A stretch of DNA of 64,000 bases, from contig CP092870.1 of assembly GCA_030710605.1 (NCBI GenBank), positions 52,155,921-52,219,920 on the forward strand. The letters run 5' to 3'. Positions 20,331 to 32,939 of the stretch are shown here, in pieces. The position numbers were made by a program, and so were the translations under genes. The stretch comes from Cordylochernes scorpioides. Lineage: Eukaryota; Arthropoda; Arachnida; Pseudoscorpiones; Chernetidae. Positions within the stretch are counted from its first letter, which is position 1. The number at the start of each line of letters is the position of its first letter. Under the pieces are notes generated by a model. It saw only the letters and a list, made by a program, of their open reading frames with translations. It did not search any database and had not been told where the DNA came from.

Positions 20331-21540
20331 TATCTGAAATTCTAGAATCAATAGCTTTATGATACATATATATATATATTAAGCTGGTATCCAGTCTCCA
20401 TCCCAGCGCGAAATCTATTTTTATCTTTGTCAGTTCCTATAATGCCCTTTTGTGGAGCCTATATGATTCCACTTCAGTATATTATATTAATTCACTTCTG
20501 ATGATAATCAGTACAATTAGCCTGAGGACTTAATAAATAGTGCCTTATATTCAGACCTGATATTAAATGGAAAATCATATAGGTTTGAGAGGCACTTACC
20601 CTTGATGACTACAGGATTGCAACTTAGATATTCCAAAGAGTTAAAAGCTTTTAAAATCTCTTCCTTATAGAGATACATCATCATGTTTATCATTTTTCAC
20701 AATATCCTATGCTTTCATATATTCTGCATGTCATTAATTCCTACAGTCGCCCTGAAAATCTTAACGGCTTTCCAGTTTTCGACAATTTTCCCATCTTTAA
20801 CCAAGTGCGTCATTTCTGGATCAAAGAAACGCCTGACTAGAATTCTGCCCCCTGACCGAGTCAATAAAATAGATAGGAAGAAAATGTTTTGTTTATATTT
20901 TAACCAACATACATGATCCTATTTTCATATTACTTTTATACATATATTGTCCTTTAAACATATAAAAGGGAGATTTTATAATAATAAATAATGCTTTAGA
21001 ATAATACATTTTTCAAATATATAATTTAAAAAATTGATTGAATTACACATGAAGTTTTACCTTAATATGATTTTATTATCATCATATTAGAGAGAAAAGC
21101 ATCATTGCTATTTTTCTCAAGACTGACGGAAAAACAGAGGGGTTAACGTTATTAGATTTATTTTAAAAATGAGGTTGAAGAAGAAATAACAATGATGATA
21201 TGAATATAATGAATCATCATTAAGGTTAAACTTGAACTCACCCATTGCGCCTTTTTCTTATATTTTTCGAGTCTTCAAATAAACTTGCACAATGAGAATT
21301 TTTTATTTTACTAAGGCCAGCTAATGCTCATTAATGGATCTATTTCTTGATTACGGTCACAATCTGACAATATTCTGTCCTTTATATATATTAATATTTC
21401 TATATATATATTAAATTGGTCTATCATTCTTGTCGAGATGTTTGAATTGTAATAGGATTTATCCTGAAGTATTGTGTGAGGGTGTCTGGTCGGTATCCAA
21501 TCAATATATTGTCGCGTGTAAGGCCTCCAAATGATTGCAA
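20331..21540. other. A+T-rich stretch, no feature seen
   Basis: Only short chance frames. 20683-20916 has a 77-codon frame with no recognisable domain. Confidence 0.4.
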
Positions 21541-21965
21541 CCTCCGCCAATAGATGGCGCTTTCGCCTGTTTCCCTTCTCTGGCTGATGTGGGAGTCGCC
21601 GACTGCTGTGGTCCTGTTTCCTGGGGAGGTTAATTGTAAATACCCTTTTATGTTGGCCCCAGGATGTAATATAATGTAAATACCCCTTGTTATTTATCTC
21701 ATTTAAGTGTAATGTTTAGTAGTGAATGACAATAAAGGAAGTGCTTCAAGTCTCCGTGTCGCCTGTCGTAACTTTCGCCATTGCCATCATCGCCCGGTTG
21801 CTGCTACTACTCTTCTTCTGGTAAGTCTCTCGTGTCCCCCCACCAGTGGTAAGGCCGAGAGTTACTGCCAGAGGAAGGGAGTTCCACTGGAGAGGTGGAT
21901 CTCAGGACGTCTTTGGGTGGCCTGCGGGGAAAAGCTGCAGGGAAGAGCAACGGGAGCCTGAGTAG
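21541..21965 (+). other. G+C-richer block, possible LTR or retroposon fragment
   Basis: It contains AGATGGCGC at 21552, repeated TGTAAATACCC strings near 21640 and 21680, an AATAAAGG at about 21729 and then a C-rich tract. Coding-like frames on both strands are short and mutually exclusive. This layout resembles an LTR end, but no second copy is in the window. Confidence 0.25.
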
Positions 21966-22344
21966 GTGATTCACAGAGACATTCACGAGACAATATATAT
22001 ACCTTATTAACATATTATCCTGAGAGATACAGAAAAGGAGTCAAAAGAGGAGAACGAAATGCGACTTTATACAAAGAATATAATCTCCCGATATTTCTAT
22101 ACATATAAATATATAAAGTCAACATATTGTGATGTATAAAGCGTATATTTTATCGGTGGAAAAGGCTTATGCTTTCGAGCATAACACTATTTATACTGGT
22201 TGTATATCAAACTTTATATTACTGTAGTCAGTAGAATAGTGCGGTGCCCACAAACATTTTTTTCCGGAATCGCTGATCAGTCCGACAGGATGACGGCTGT
22301 TATCTACAACTGGGCATAAACATCATTAATATGGTAATGGTGAT

Positions 22345-22412
22345 ATTTCAATGTAGAAAATTAGGGTAGACAAACCTCAGAATGACACTGCAATTTATTT
22401 AAGGCAAGAACA
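22345..22412 (-). repeat. fragment of the miniature LTR family
   Basis: TAGAAAATTAGGGTAGACAA, TGACACTGCAATTTATTTAA and GGCAAGAAC are the inverted 3' part of the LTR at 30677-30876. A similar fragment lies at 3165-3230. Confidence 0.6.
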
Positions 22413-22679
22413 AAATCAACACATTACAACACATAAGAAATAAGATAAGCAATGAGGTAAGTTTCCAGAGTAGCCAAATATAAATAATATAATATAAAAA
22501 TATTAATAATTTGTTAATAACATATAATAAATACTTTGTCACAATATTTTATATGTTGCCTAAATGGCTTATCTGCAATTTTTCGGAAGAGCATTGCATT
22601 ATATTTTAAATTTAGATATACACTTACAAAGTCCTAAAAGCATTGTTTGTTAAAAACACACACTTTTAATGCATTCAAT

Positions 22680-22850
22680 AGTAAGTTTAGGGTATATAAT
22701 AACCAGTCTAAAACAAAGGTGAAGCGGTCTGGAGATAAAAATAGCGAAAGCGCTGGGAGGGTAACCAGTGTTGAGCCAAGCCCTCCTTTATTTATCATTT
22801 CAGTAAGAGGGAAGAATTGAAAATTGTTTAATTTCAAAGAGAATCATATG
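22680..22850. mobile_element. MITE family A copy (diverged)
   Basis: It contains GAAGCGGTCTGGAGAT, CGCTGGGAGGGTAACCAG and GAGCCAAGCCCTCC. It ends in GAAAATTGTTTAATTTCAAA, the inner part of the long terminal repeat. Confidence 0.55.
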
Positions 22851-22949
22851 TAATCAATATTTTTTTGCTATAATTACAATGACAAGAAATAAAAATTAAT
22901 TATTTGTAATTAAAATGTTACACTTATATATATATGTGATATCTTGGGA

Positions 22950-23300
22950 CCTCTCGGACCAGTGTTACCTGATACTAGATGAGCCTCGATGTCACCGCTA
23001 CTGTGCAGTCGTAGGAAAGTCAACACAGCTTGACCAAAGGTGAAATAAGCAAACAGAGATTCCACAGAAGAAGCGGCTGTCGTAAAGAAGGAATGGAAAG
23101 AGGAGGATTCAGGAAGGAAAGGATTACTTGGCAATCGATGGGACGTGGACCAAGGGCTCTCGCTGACGAAAGAAAATGTACTAGCTACTTAAGTCTGGAA
23201 GCCTTCTTTAATAGCGTCCATGGATCCAGGCAGGTCACTGCCCTTTCTGATGTAATCAGGGAGAAGGAAGTTATATCAGCCAAGAGTGCCATGACCTCTT
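22950..23300 (+). other. unidentified G+C-richer island
   Basis: Composition differs from the flanks. A plus frame of 90 codons (23030-23302) and other frames overlap on both strands. One plus frame contains an acidic-basic run, DSTEEAAVVKKEWKEEDSG. It could be a decayed exon or retroposed fragment; no family is recognised. Confidence 0.2.
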
Positions 23301-24140
23301 AAAACTTGTACTGGGTTCATAGCCCTCGTTTCCTAATTTGTACTAGGCCTGATTAGTTTTAGACTTATGTTTCACTTGTAATTCTCCATTCCTTCTATCA
23401 GTACAGTTGCTATACTTTATTGCAGTCTTAAACGGTATAGATTGATGTTATTCGATGTTTCATAGCTGCAGTAAATAGCAAGTTATGTAGTATTACATAT
23501 TTGGATATATTGCAATAATTCCATGGTCTTAAATCATTTTAATCTCAGACTGTAAAAAAGCTAATATAAATACAAAAATTCTATTTACTAACTGTGCATA
23601 AATATTTTTTATGATTATATTTAGCAGAATATTATATATATTATAAAAATATGTACATTACCTAGAGGTATTCTATAGAACACCTAGGCATTATATAGAA
23701 TATCTAATGACCTTTAGACAACTATCAAAAACATTAGGCAAATGTGAAAAAATATACAAAATATATAATTAAGTGATAAAATTATTTTGAAAACTTTTGC
23801 TGCACAAGAAGAAGAAAATCAATATTTCAACTACCGCTATTTAACATTTTATATTTATATGAGTTAAAATAAGAGCGGCGAGAGGGATGTTCATAATGAA
23901 ATCCGAAGTTAATGTGATTTAATATGAGCCACTGAAGTTTTTATGTTTAACTGAATATTTCACCTCTTCCCTCAATAACCAATTATCAAACCTGCCAATT
24001 ATATTCTGACACATTTATATCTATACATTTATTTGTCATATATCGATGAGATTTGTAACAATATTTTTTGGCAATTTGCCTTTTTTTTACATATACCTCT
24101 CTCATTAAATATGATATATTTATCAAACAATATCACATAA
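23301..24140. other. A+T-rich stretch, no feature seen
   Basis: No feature recognised beyond runs of A and T. Confidence 0.4.
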
Positions 24141-24144
24141 CAAC

Positions 24145-24300
24145 ATCTGCCCTCCTGCAATGTCTGGGGATGGGGGGGACACTATTACTCCACCAACTCG
24201 TCATGTGTAAATAACCAGGACAAGGTGACTCGCGAGCTATGCTCGAATTTAACACCTGTAAACTGAGACAGAACAAATAAATAAAAATAATTTACAAATC
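24145..24300 (+). repeat. 3' end of the jockey-like LINE family
   Basis: AACAACATCTGCCCTCC, CTCCACCAACTCGTCATGTG, GCGAGCTATGCTCGAA and a final AACAAATAAATAAAAATAA match 52150-52275, which follows a LINE reverse-transcriptase remnant. This is therefore a severely 5'-truncated insertion. Confidence 0.65.
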
Positions 24301-24475
24301 TAATTTATAATTCTTCTTTTCAGTGAATTTTAATAGAGGTTTGAAAATATAATTTTCATAAATTAATTATCTATTTATGGCAATAAGACCGAATCCAAAT
24401 AAATAAATAGGGTGTTGCACACTTTTTATTTATTTGAATTTGGTCTTATTACCTTATGTTTAATATTTACTCGCC

Positions 24476-25590
24476 GAGTGACCCGGGAAACGCCCCGGGT
24501 TTACCCGAAGGGTTCGCAGAGATATAAAAAGTATAGATAGTGGCTTAAAAATTGCAATGAGTATAATCTGATTTTCTGGAAGCAGCATTTCAAGTTGAAG
24601 GGTGAGTAAAAATACCTTCTAAGTGAAGTTTACACATTCGAGTAGGTCCTATATATTTCTTATATCAAAGTAAGAATTAAATCATATCATACAAAACATG
24701 TCTTATAATTAACAACATATTAAACAGCGCAGTGCAAAAATGTGGAAATTTAATGTATAGTGAAGTAGGTGAGATAAATAAATAAAGATTAGACCAAAAT
24801 ATAAAAATAAATACTAAATAGTTTTTTTTATTAGCTAACAAATAATACAAAAGATTCCTTTCAGGTAAGAAACTATAGGCATTGGTAAAATGTACAAATA
24901 TATATATATTTTGAGTGGGAAAAAAAAGAAAACAAATAAGAAAATAAAAGAAAAATTGCAAACAACAAAACTATATTGAAGATAAGAAGAATAAATTCAT
25001 TCAAAGGACCTCATTAAAAAGTATATTTCTATTTTTATATATATGTGAGTTCAACTTTAAACGTATGCTATCCAAAGTTCGCACATGTTAAAAAGTCATA
25101 TATAGCTGTCCATGCGGAACACAGGCCTTTGTAGATAAAGACCCACTCTAGCAAAGGTTTGGCTTTGAGCCTCATTTATAGTCATAACAAAAAGCAACCT
25201 TAGGAGAAACTGACGCCTTTTCAGAATGGTTGTATCTGAGGCCAATACAGTGTGTCCAACTTTGTCACTGTCAGTATTTGTACTTCAAGGACACGAGATC
25301 TCATGCGCTTTGCAAAGACCCTGCTTTTGATACAAATTTCTCAAAAGCATAACAATAGTACCAACCTTAAGGTTTAACCGGTGAGGAGGCACTCCTCTGG
25401 GAGTAAGGTTATTGAGAAATTCTGTAAGGTGGTTATTTTGCTCCTCCACATTCTTATACTCGATTCTATCAACACTGTGAAAACACTGATTCCTCTTTCG
25501 TAAGAAATTAAATACTTTTTCATCAATCTCTAGTGATCTAACAACAGTTTCCCCAGGGAAGTACAGGGCTAAGAAGGTAGGGCAGACTAT
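24476..25590 (-). pseudogene. autonomous Helitron remnant: C-terminal RepHel helicase
   Basis: Minus-strand frames over 25590-25090 show, in order, LKVGTIVMLLRNL, LLRLLFVMTINEAQSQTFA, VGLYLQRPVF and HGQLYM, the late motifs of the Pif1-type helicase in Helitron transposases. Stops and shifts abound. Downstream on the minus strand comes the block shared with 14900-16250. The lower end (24476-24515) is an eroded hairpin, GACCCGGGAAACGCCCCGGG. The Rep domain is absent. Confidence 0.7.
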
Positions 25591-25603
25591 ATTTATATAT
25601 ATA

Positions 25604-25900
25604 CTAGCGGATGTGTACCCGGCTTCGCCCGGGTTTTATCCGAGTGAAAGTTTGCCTAACGAATATTATTGATAATAATATTCGGGAACACACAGAATAT
25701 TATGATAATATAATTCGTTATGTCATATATTTATATAATATATGAAATTTATTTTTCGAGCAAACATATCCACTCTCTACTGAATAGATTTTTAAAAAGA
25801 TATACATAAATAAAAATATCTCGAGATATACTACATGATCTTAGCCAAAAGGCCGAGAAACGATATTTTATATATAGAGATGACCTGGCTTCGTGTGTCT
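25604..25900 (-). mobile_element. Helitron 3' end
   Basis: Inverted CTAG at 25604-25607 followed by CGGATGTGTACCCGGCTTCG and CCCGGGTTTTATCCGAG. It abuts the helicase remnant. The upper boundary is not visible. Confidence 0.6.
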
Positions 25901-26214
25901 TCTGCTCGAGTGAATGTTTCGCTGGTAGAATTTTGTTCCTGCCTACTATTAATCATTATCTGGCTTTACCTGTGGTCTGCTCTAGTGAATATTCCCCAAA
26001 ATAATTTTTTAATGCAATCAAGCATGATACGGAAATATTGTCATCATCATTTCTGACTAAAAAAATATTGTTGCTCAGTACTTGGTTAAATATAATTTTT
26101 ATTGGTTAAAGTGCGACAAAAAAAAACTCTTCCAGATTTAACTCTCTGTCCTGTTCAAATTTCAGCGAGATTAGTTACATATTGAGGGCGTGCATAGCCG
26201 TCAAACATATATAT

Positions 26215-26600
26215 ATATATATGTTCCCGGCTTCGCCCCAGGTAAAAGTTTGCTTAACAAACATTTGTTAAAACGATTCTAGCAAACATCCAATCCCTAC
26301 TGAATCTATACTTGTCTACCTTCTCGATACCTTTTCCCGGTCCCTTGAAAATAACTTGTTAAGTTGAAAAAAAATCAATATTAATTGGTCCACTCGGTAA
26401 TTTGAAGTTGAAGGAATAGTATCTTGCCACAAACGAAGATTTGTAAATAACTGTATTTAGCGAATGTACCCGGCTTCGCACAGTTTTTATCCGAGTAAAA
26501 GTTTGCCTACCGAACATTTGTTAAAACGATTCTAGAAAACATCCAATCCACCTATATATTGATTTATAAACGTAAATAAATATAAATATGGTTATATGCG
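26215..26600 (-). mobile_element. two eroded Helitron 3' ends
   Basis: GTTCCCGGCTTCGCCCCAGG at about 26221, and TTAGCGAATGTACCCGGCTT at about 26457 (CTAG changed to TTAG). Each is followed by the family string AACATTTGTTAAAACGATTC. Confidence 0.6.
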
Positions 26601-28162
26601 TTTAAATATATTTTTGAAACACATAATTTTTTGAAAACATTTATTATATTTTAAATAAGATATTGTCACTTTTGTGAATTTGATAATTAATTATTTCTTT
26701 TTTCTCAATGAATTATATGTATTAATTTAAAATTTCATTTTTGTTATCATCATCACATACAATGTAATTTTTTTTTATATAAACAAACGATAATAAAAAA
26801 CAACAATTAGGGGCTCAAAAATAATTTATTATGGTTAGAAGCTCCGTAAATAAAGATATTTTCACAGCAACAATTAAAGTTGAATCATCATTTTTATAAA
26901 ACAACAGCAAATTAAATTAACAATGTAAAAATATATTTCAACATTACATTTTAACATTTAACACAAAATCGTTACAATTTTTTCTTTAAATATATATTAA
27001 TATTGAAATGCCAAGTATTTTTTACGTCATTGGAATATTTTATTACCAAATTCTCAAATTAAATTTATTATACTTGGAAAACATTTTAAGCATTGTTACA
27101 ATTTATAAATATAATTTCACCAGACGCCGCAAGAGGCGCTGCTTGCGAGTGAAAGTAGAAAATTTGCAAATAAAATTGCAAAGAATATTTATTTCAAATC
27201 AAATTCAAACCAGAAATCTTCCCAGTAGTATAGTAAATAACTTCCTAAAGTTTCACGGCGATTGGATAATCTTACCTTTTAAAAACATTCATCGTGTGAA
27301 CAAACTAACATTCATTGTGTAAACAAACCACGTGTTAATTATTAACCAATCAAATTCATTTATCGTCGCGACCAGTGCTGCGCCCAAGCGGTAAAAGACT
27401 GGAACTAACGCTTTGTGGTTTTCTATTTTTTAAAAAAAGCACATTTACTTTTTTAGTTTTTTGAATAGCCTATATGTTAAACGGAATCTTCAGCTACCTA
27501 CATGCGAAATTCCATAATGATTGAGTCAGTAGATTTTGCGTGAAGCGATAACAAACATCGATTTCGCATTTCATTTTAATAGATATAAGGATATATATAT
27601 TATATTTTTAAATAAAAAGATAAGATTACTGTTGTTTTTGATCTTATTGATGATTATGGTATGGTGATGCAGTCGTGGTTGAATAATCTTGAAATAAAAA
27701 TAATAATATGGTTTTGATCAGTAATTGCTTTAATTGTGATAAAGGAGTATATAAAAGAACATAATTTGATAAAAGTGCCGCCTGGCTTAAGGCGTAAGAA
27801 TAAATAAAACAAAATATTATTTACATAATTACAAAGTTTTGGGTCGGCCATCGGGGAAGAGAGAAAATATCTTTATTTTATGGGGCTGCTAACCAAAATG
27901 AATGATTTTTGAACCCCGATGGACGCATAAAGCGGAATATATACAAAGCATAGTTGGAGGGGCCTGGGGATGGGTGGCCAGGGATCATCGCCAGGTGAGG
28001 CCAGAAGGCCATCGGGGAAGAACAACAATCAGTTTATATAGTAGAAGCGTGACCTCTGGCGGTCGATTAAAACAGAGTATTTATATCTATGAAATTATAA
28101 TTTTTTTTAAAAATAAAATAACACTTTAATATATAACATTTTCAAATATAATATTTCAATAT

Positions 28163-28180
<18 letters not shown>
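26601..28180. other. A+T-rich stretch with one diverged repeat
   Basis: 27110-27330 holds CTTCCCAGTAGTATAGTAAA and AAGTTTCACGGCGATTGG. The inverted version of this is in the Helitron at 2784-3402, so it is probably a Helitron body fragment. 27900-28080 is a richer patch with no identity. (TA)n lies at 28166-28195. Confidence 0.4.
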
Positions 28181-28198
<18 letters not shown>

Positions 28199-28325
28199 TT
28201 GGGGGTTCAGTGGGAACAGGAGAAATATAATATTGGGTGTTGTTCCAGCGGCGAGTCATATAGTCCTGCCTAGCGCTTACGGACTTTTCGAGGCATGACA
28301 CAGAAGCCGCTGAAAAAAAAGTAAA

Positions 28326-28622
28326 ATGAGAACCAAGCAGAGCAAAACAATAAAATTTAATGTCAGAACAGGCATAAAAGGAAATCCCAATTATGTGAGA
28401 AAATCATTTGCTAAAGACATGAGAAAAAGGAGAAAAAAAATAGAATACATAAAAATGGAGCTCAAAAATATTTTACGTAGGAGAGAGAGCACATTCCAGA
28501 ATAGAATGTTTCAGAACGTCCAAGAATATTGTAGAAATATCGGAGAACAACTGATTGGCCAATCTAAAGCGATTGCGCAAGGCTTAGTTCTGGCAGCTTT
28601 CTTATTGGCTGACCAACCATAA
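28326..28622 (+). CDS. basic ORF of 98 codons, unknown
   Basis: It begins MRTKQSKTIKF, continues through a Lys/Arg-rich middle (KDMRKRRKK) and ends LAAFLLADQP. The first residues resemble the tail of histone H3 and the body has similar length and basicity, but alignment beyond the tail is weak. It is adjacent to an island at 28660-28850. It may be a transposon-encoded or retroposed fragment. Confidence 0.2.
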   Translation: MRTKQSKTIKFNVRTGIKGNPNYVRKSFAKDMRKRRKKIEYIKMELKNILRRRESTFQNRMFQNVQEYCRNIGEQLIGQSKAIAQGLVLAAFLLADQP

Positions 28623-28629
28623 CCGTTCT

Positions 28630-28850
28630 GGAAAGATCTACTCCGAGATATACAAGGATGAGGAACTCATGCCGAGAGTAGAAGAACGAAGCTACGTGGT
28701 GTAATCCAAGCAAACGCGCGCTGTTGTCTCAAAAGGTCGGACTGCTGCTTACCGCCGACGCCGGTGTACTTCGTGGAAGATTCTACCAACTTCTGTCTCC
28801 TGTTCTGCTCCTGCTTTCCCTCACTATGCTGCAGTTGGTGAGTTTGTATT
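28630..28850 (+). other. G+C-richer island ending in a donor-like site
   Basis: The block ends CACTATGCTGCAGTTG|GTGAGTTTG. The ATG, short frame and good splice donor make it look like a 5' exon, but no continuation was found. Confidence 0.25.
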
Positions 28851-29239
28851 TACTGTTTTCTTTGTTGTTGTTATTTTAATTGCATTATTCTCTAATTATT
28901 TCATTTATTAGGCTTATATAAAGTCCTAAAGATCCTTTGTACCCAAGAAAGTTATTCTTTGTCAACTAACAACGCAACACTTACATTAAATGCAACACCT
29001 CTAGCTTTGTAAAAATTCTAAATGAAGAACTGTAACAAAGCTATACCTACAATTATAATAAAGTTAACAGCAATTTATTATACTGATAAATATAGCATCA
29101 GCCTATTTATGAGAAAAAAAAAAGAGGCAAAATTCATTATCAAAGATATTGGAAAGAGGATAAATGCAAAGAAGATACACAAAAAAGGATCTTTAAAAAA
29201 TTCAAGGGTCATTCCAAACGTTTTGCAATTAATAGTAAA

Positions 29240-30560
29240 TAATTCAAATATTAAAAAATGAATTATGCCATTAAAATCTACATTCATTTTTACCTAACAT
29301 AAACATTTACATAAAATGGTAGCAACGATGACTGATAGAGGGCGCGGCTTTGTTAATAGCGACAGCGGTAATTTATAAACATTACATCAGACACAATGGA
29401 GTTGACTAGAGAAAGTTTACGCGCCATGATATTTCGTGATTATATAAGTAATGTAACTCCTACAAATCCCATGAAATATTGATGAGAGCTTTAGGAGATA
29501 AACCTCCTTCTATTAGAACAGTTTTAATTAGCTTAGTGAATTTAAATCTGGAAAAACCAACCTTCGTCGACCACCAAACGAAGTGACCATAGAAAAAATT
29601 GAGCCGGTAAGATTTCTAATTAGAGAAGATCAAAGAACCACGTATTATCATTCAGAGAAAGGTGTGAGCATTGGATCGGCAGCAACCAACACCATCATTA
29701 ATGAAATTTTAAAATACAGAAAACTTGCTAGTAGATGGATACCGCACAGCTTGACTGACGACCAAAACCTTGATCGCGTTAAATGGTATAATTTAATGTT
29801 GAAAAAAATGATAAAAGCAAATCAAAGGCTGTTTTAATATAAAACAGGTGACTAAACATTGATTTACAATTTAATTCCAGAAAGAAAACGGCAGTCTTCT
29901 CTTTGGTGCTCTTCAAAACACCTCATCCTAAAAATGTTTGCAGAGCTCGAAGTGTTGGAAAATAAATGGTCGATTGCTTTTTATAAAACGTGGTTATTGA
30001 TATTGTAAAGTCAGAATATCGAAAGTCAGTTAATAGTGACTGGTTTATAAAAAAAATTCCTTCCAGCATAATTTGAAAAAATGAAGCAAAGCAGACCAAG
30101 AGCTCAACATTAGAGGAGTCCTTCTACACCATGACAAAGACCGCACACCTAAGCCTAAACATTAGACCTTTAAGCCAACTCTGGTGTTCAATTAGTCATT
30201 CATCCATCATTTTAACCAGACCTAGCGCCTTGTGAGTTTTTTATTTCTAAAAGTTAAGTTATTGTTGAAAAGGATAAAAATTGTTACTGATGATGAAGCA
30301 CTGCAAGCCTTTATCAATGTCGTAAATTCCATCCCCAAAGATGACTGGTGTAAATGCTTCGATAATTGGTTTTCACGGATGAAATTTTGCATAGGTGCTA
30401 AGGGTGAATAATTTGAGAAACTCTGAAAATTTGTAAGTTGCAACTTTAATAAAAATACCTGATTGCATAAACTTTTGGAGTGACCATTATATATACTGAT
30501 TATATTGAAAAATACAACTTTTCTTAGTATGGAAAAAAATTCTAAATAAAAAACTATAAT
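29240..30560 (+). pseudogene. mariner transposase remnant
   Basis: From ATG at 29397 the frame reads ELTRESLRAMIFRDYISNV and stops. Other frames give VRFLIREDQRTTYYH (near 29610), ASRWIPHSLTDDQNLDRVKW (29728-29787), then HHDKDRTPKPKH (near 30130) and eroded C-terminal blocks. The WIPHxLT and HHDN-like motifs in this order are diagnostic of mariner. Frameshifts and stops make it dead. A partial inverted copy is at 31760-32045. Confidence 0.75.
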
Positions 30561-30676
30561 AAACAAAAATGCGGCATCAGCCTATTTATAAGAAAAAAAG
30601 ATGCCAAACACATTAGTAAATATACTTAAAAGAGGATAAATGCAAAATGATACTTTAAAAAAGCATAACAGAATAC

Positions 30677-31388
30677 TGTAGCGAAATATTTATTATTTTA
30701 CAAGCATTTATTATTTTACACTAGTATTAACAGAGTATCATTTTTATGTTTAAAATTTACTACTCTGTAAACTTCCCTCATTCCTTAACTTTTGTTTATC
30801 CTTTATAGTTTGTTCTTGCCTTAAATAAATTGCCGTCTCATCCTGTAGTTTGTCTTCCCTAATTTTCCACGTGGCATTTTGGTGGAGATGCTGGGTAAGT
30901 TAAGGAAGACAAACTGAAGATCGCCGAGAAGAATTTGAAGCCATGGGTATTGTGATCTACATTTTTAGAGACTGGCTCCATGATTCCACCGCCGTGTCAA
31001 AGTCAAGACCTACCTCCAAGATGACGATGTCCCTATAAACGATACGAGGCAAATCCTCTCTTCAGGCTGCAAGAAAAAGGAAGCAAAGGTACTAGGGACA
31101 AAAGTCCAAGACTTCAATGGAATCCTTGGCAGAAGACCTCAGATCCATGTCAGTATCTATAATAATGGCAAGCTGTGGGTAGAACTCTCATAGGGAAGGA
31201 GCTATGTAGCGAAGTATTTATTATTTTACACTAGTATTAATAGAGTATCTTTTTTTATGTTTATACTTTACTACTCTATAAACGTTTCTCATTCCTCATC
31301 TTTTGTTTATCGTTCATAGTTTGTTCTTGCCTTAAATAAATTGCTGTCTCATCCTGAAGTTTTTGTGTTCCCTAATTTCCACGTGGCA
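30677..31388 (+). mobile_element. miniature LTR retrotransposon (TRIM-like), copy 1
   Basis: The left LTR 30677-30876 (TGTAGCGAAATATTTATT...CCACGTGGCA) and right LTR 31205-31388 are near-identical. The interior is 328 bp and opens with TTTTGGTGGAGATGCTGGG, a plausible primer-binding site because its complement ends in CCA. It ends in a purine-rich AGGGAAGGAGCTA. A 31-codon frame, MGIVIYIFRDWLHDST, may be a gag scrap. Flanking 4-mers differ (ATAC, ATTT). Confidence 0.8.
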
Positions 31389-31469
31389 ATTTATATTTAG
31401 AATACAACTTTTCTAAATGTGAAAAAATCTAAACTGTAACAAAAATGTACTTACAATTATAATAAAGTA

Positions 31470-31510
31470 ATGACATTCAGTCGACTTTCGATAATTCGAA
31501 ACTCAAGGGC
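31470..31510. repeat. Tigger/pogo-like end fragment
   Basis: CAGTCGACTTTCGATAATTC followed by AACTCAAGGGCC resembles pogo/Tigger terminal sequence. No second end is found. Confidence 0.35.
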
Positions 31511-31759
31511 CAAGAAAGACATTTCAATTTATCATGAGTATAAAATAATGGGAGTTTAAACAACTAAGAGGGAGGAAGGGGGGAAATCAAGCATACAAGA
31601 GTTTGAAATTTTGGCCGTTTCGGGATACACATACAATATTAATATAAGATTAAATAAATGAGTTTCCGCAAGTTTTTAAAGTAATACAATTTTTGGGAGC
31701 TTTCAGGTCTTACCCTTTCTGAAACAAGAGTTTATATCAAAATTCATGATTTATTATTT

Positions 31760-32045
31760 TAAACCAAATAAAAAACTGTTCTAATAGAAGGAGCTTTATC
31801 TCCTAAAACTCTTATAAATACTTCATAGGATTCTTTATAAGTTAAATTAATTTTATAATCATAAAAGATCATGGCGCGTAAACTTTCTCTAGTCAACTCT
31901 ATTGTGCCTGATGCAATGTTTATAAATTACCGCTACCGCTGTAAACAAAGTAGCGTCCTCTATGAGTCATTGTAGTTACTATTTCATGAAAATGCTTATG
32001 TTAGGCAAAAATGCGTATAGATTTTAATGGTATAATTATAATATT
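31760..32045 (-). pseudogene. mariner 5' fragment, inverted second copy
   Basis: The minus strand matches 29240-29530: ACCATTAAAATCTATACGC, the leader, GAGTTGACTAGAGAAAGTT and GCGCCATGATCTTTT. The original start ATG is now ATA. It points back toward the first mariner remnant with the TRIM element between them. Confidence 0.7.
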
Positions 32046-32939
32046 ATTATTTTTTAAAATATTTTAATTATTTAATATTGATTGCAAAAACCTTTAGAGT
32101 AACCCTTGTATGTTATAAAGGTCGCATTTTAAAAGATTAGAATGTTTTGAGAATCTGCATCCCTTTAAGGAATGTGTTTTCACTTTCATATCTATTAGTA
32201 ATTTTTTGAATTGTTTTCAGAATAAAATTATCTGTGAGGTTATATGTATAAATCCTTCTTTTTCTCCAGGCAGGCAGTTTATATCATTCTTTGTCCGACC
32301 TCAGTTGAGATATAATGTGTCGTCAAGTTACGTTTGTAAAATTGTGTTAGAAGTAAGCATGCTGCTGTTTATTGTATTCCAATGGTTCAATGCTTCTTTC
32401 ACACATAAAAGGAAAAACTTTATTAAGTATTAAAGAACAACTAGAAGGGTTATTTAGATAACAAACATAAATATATCGAACCCCAGTACTTAAATTTAAG
32501 TATTATCAGAGATAAAATCGTACATAATTGTTGTTTGAAGTTTATATTTTAATTTTGTAATTATTCATATTTTTTTAATTCATGGAAGCATTTTTCTGGT
32601 AGACATATTCAATTTTTTATCATCATCATTTTTATATTGTTTTTTTTCTTTCTTAGTTATCAAATAATTTCGCAATTGTAGTTTTTTTATTTGTTTTGTT
32701 GTGTTCCTTTTCAAGCAAAAAAATATATATATATTGAGTAAGGTGTAATTCAATTCAAGCATATAGAACCAACATCGATTCATTTTTAAAACAAAGCAAA
32801 ATCATAGACTTATACAACTTTCACTTTTTCATACAATTGTAATATCGATGTTTGAAGAAAATAATTCACCACACACACGTAAATATCTCCGAGAACCGAA
32901 AAACATTCAGCGTAGATAGCAGTTAACACACGATAGTGT
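32046..32939. other. A+T-rich stretch, no feature seen
   Basis: No repeat family or domain recognised; the 75-codon frame at 32206 has no features. Confidence 0.4.
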
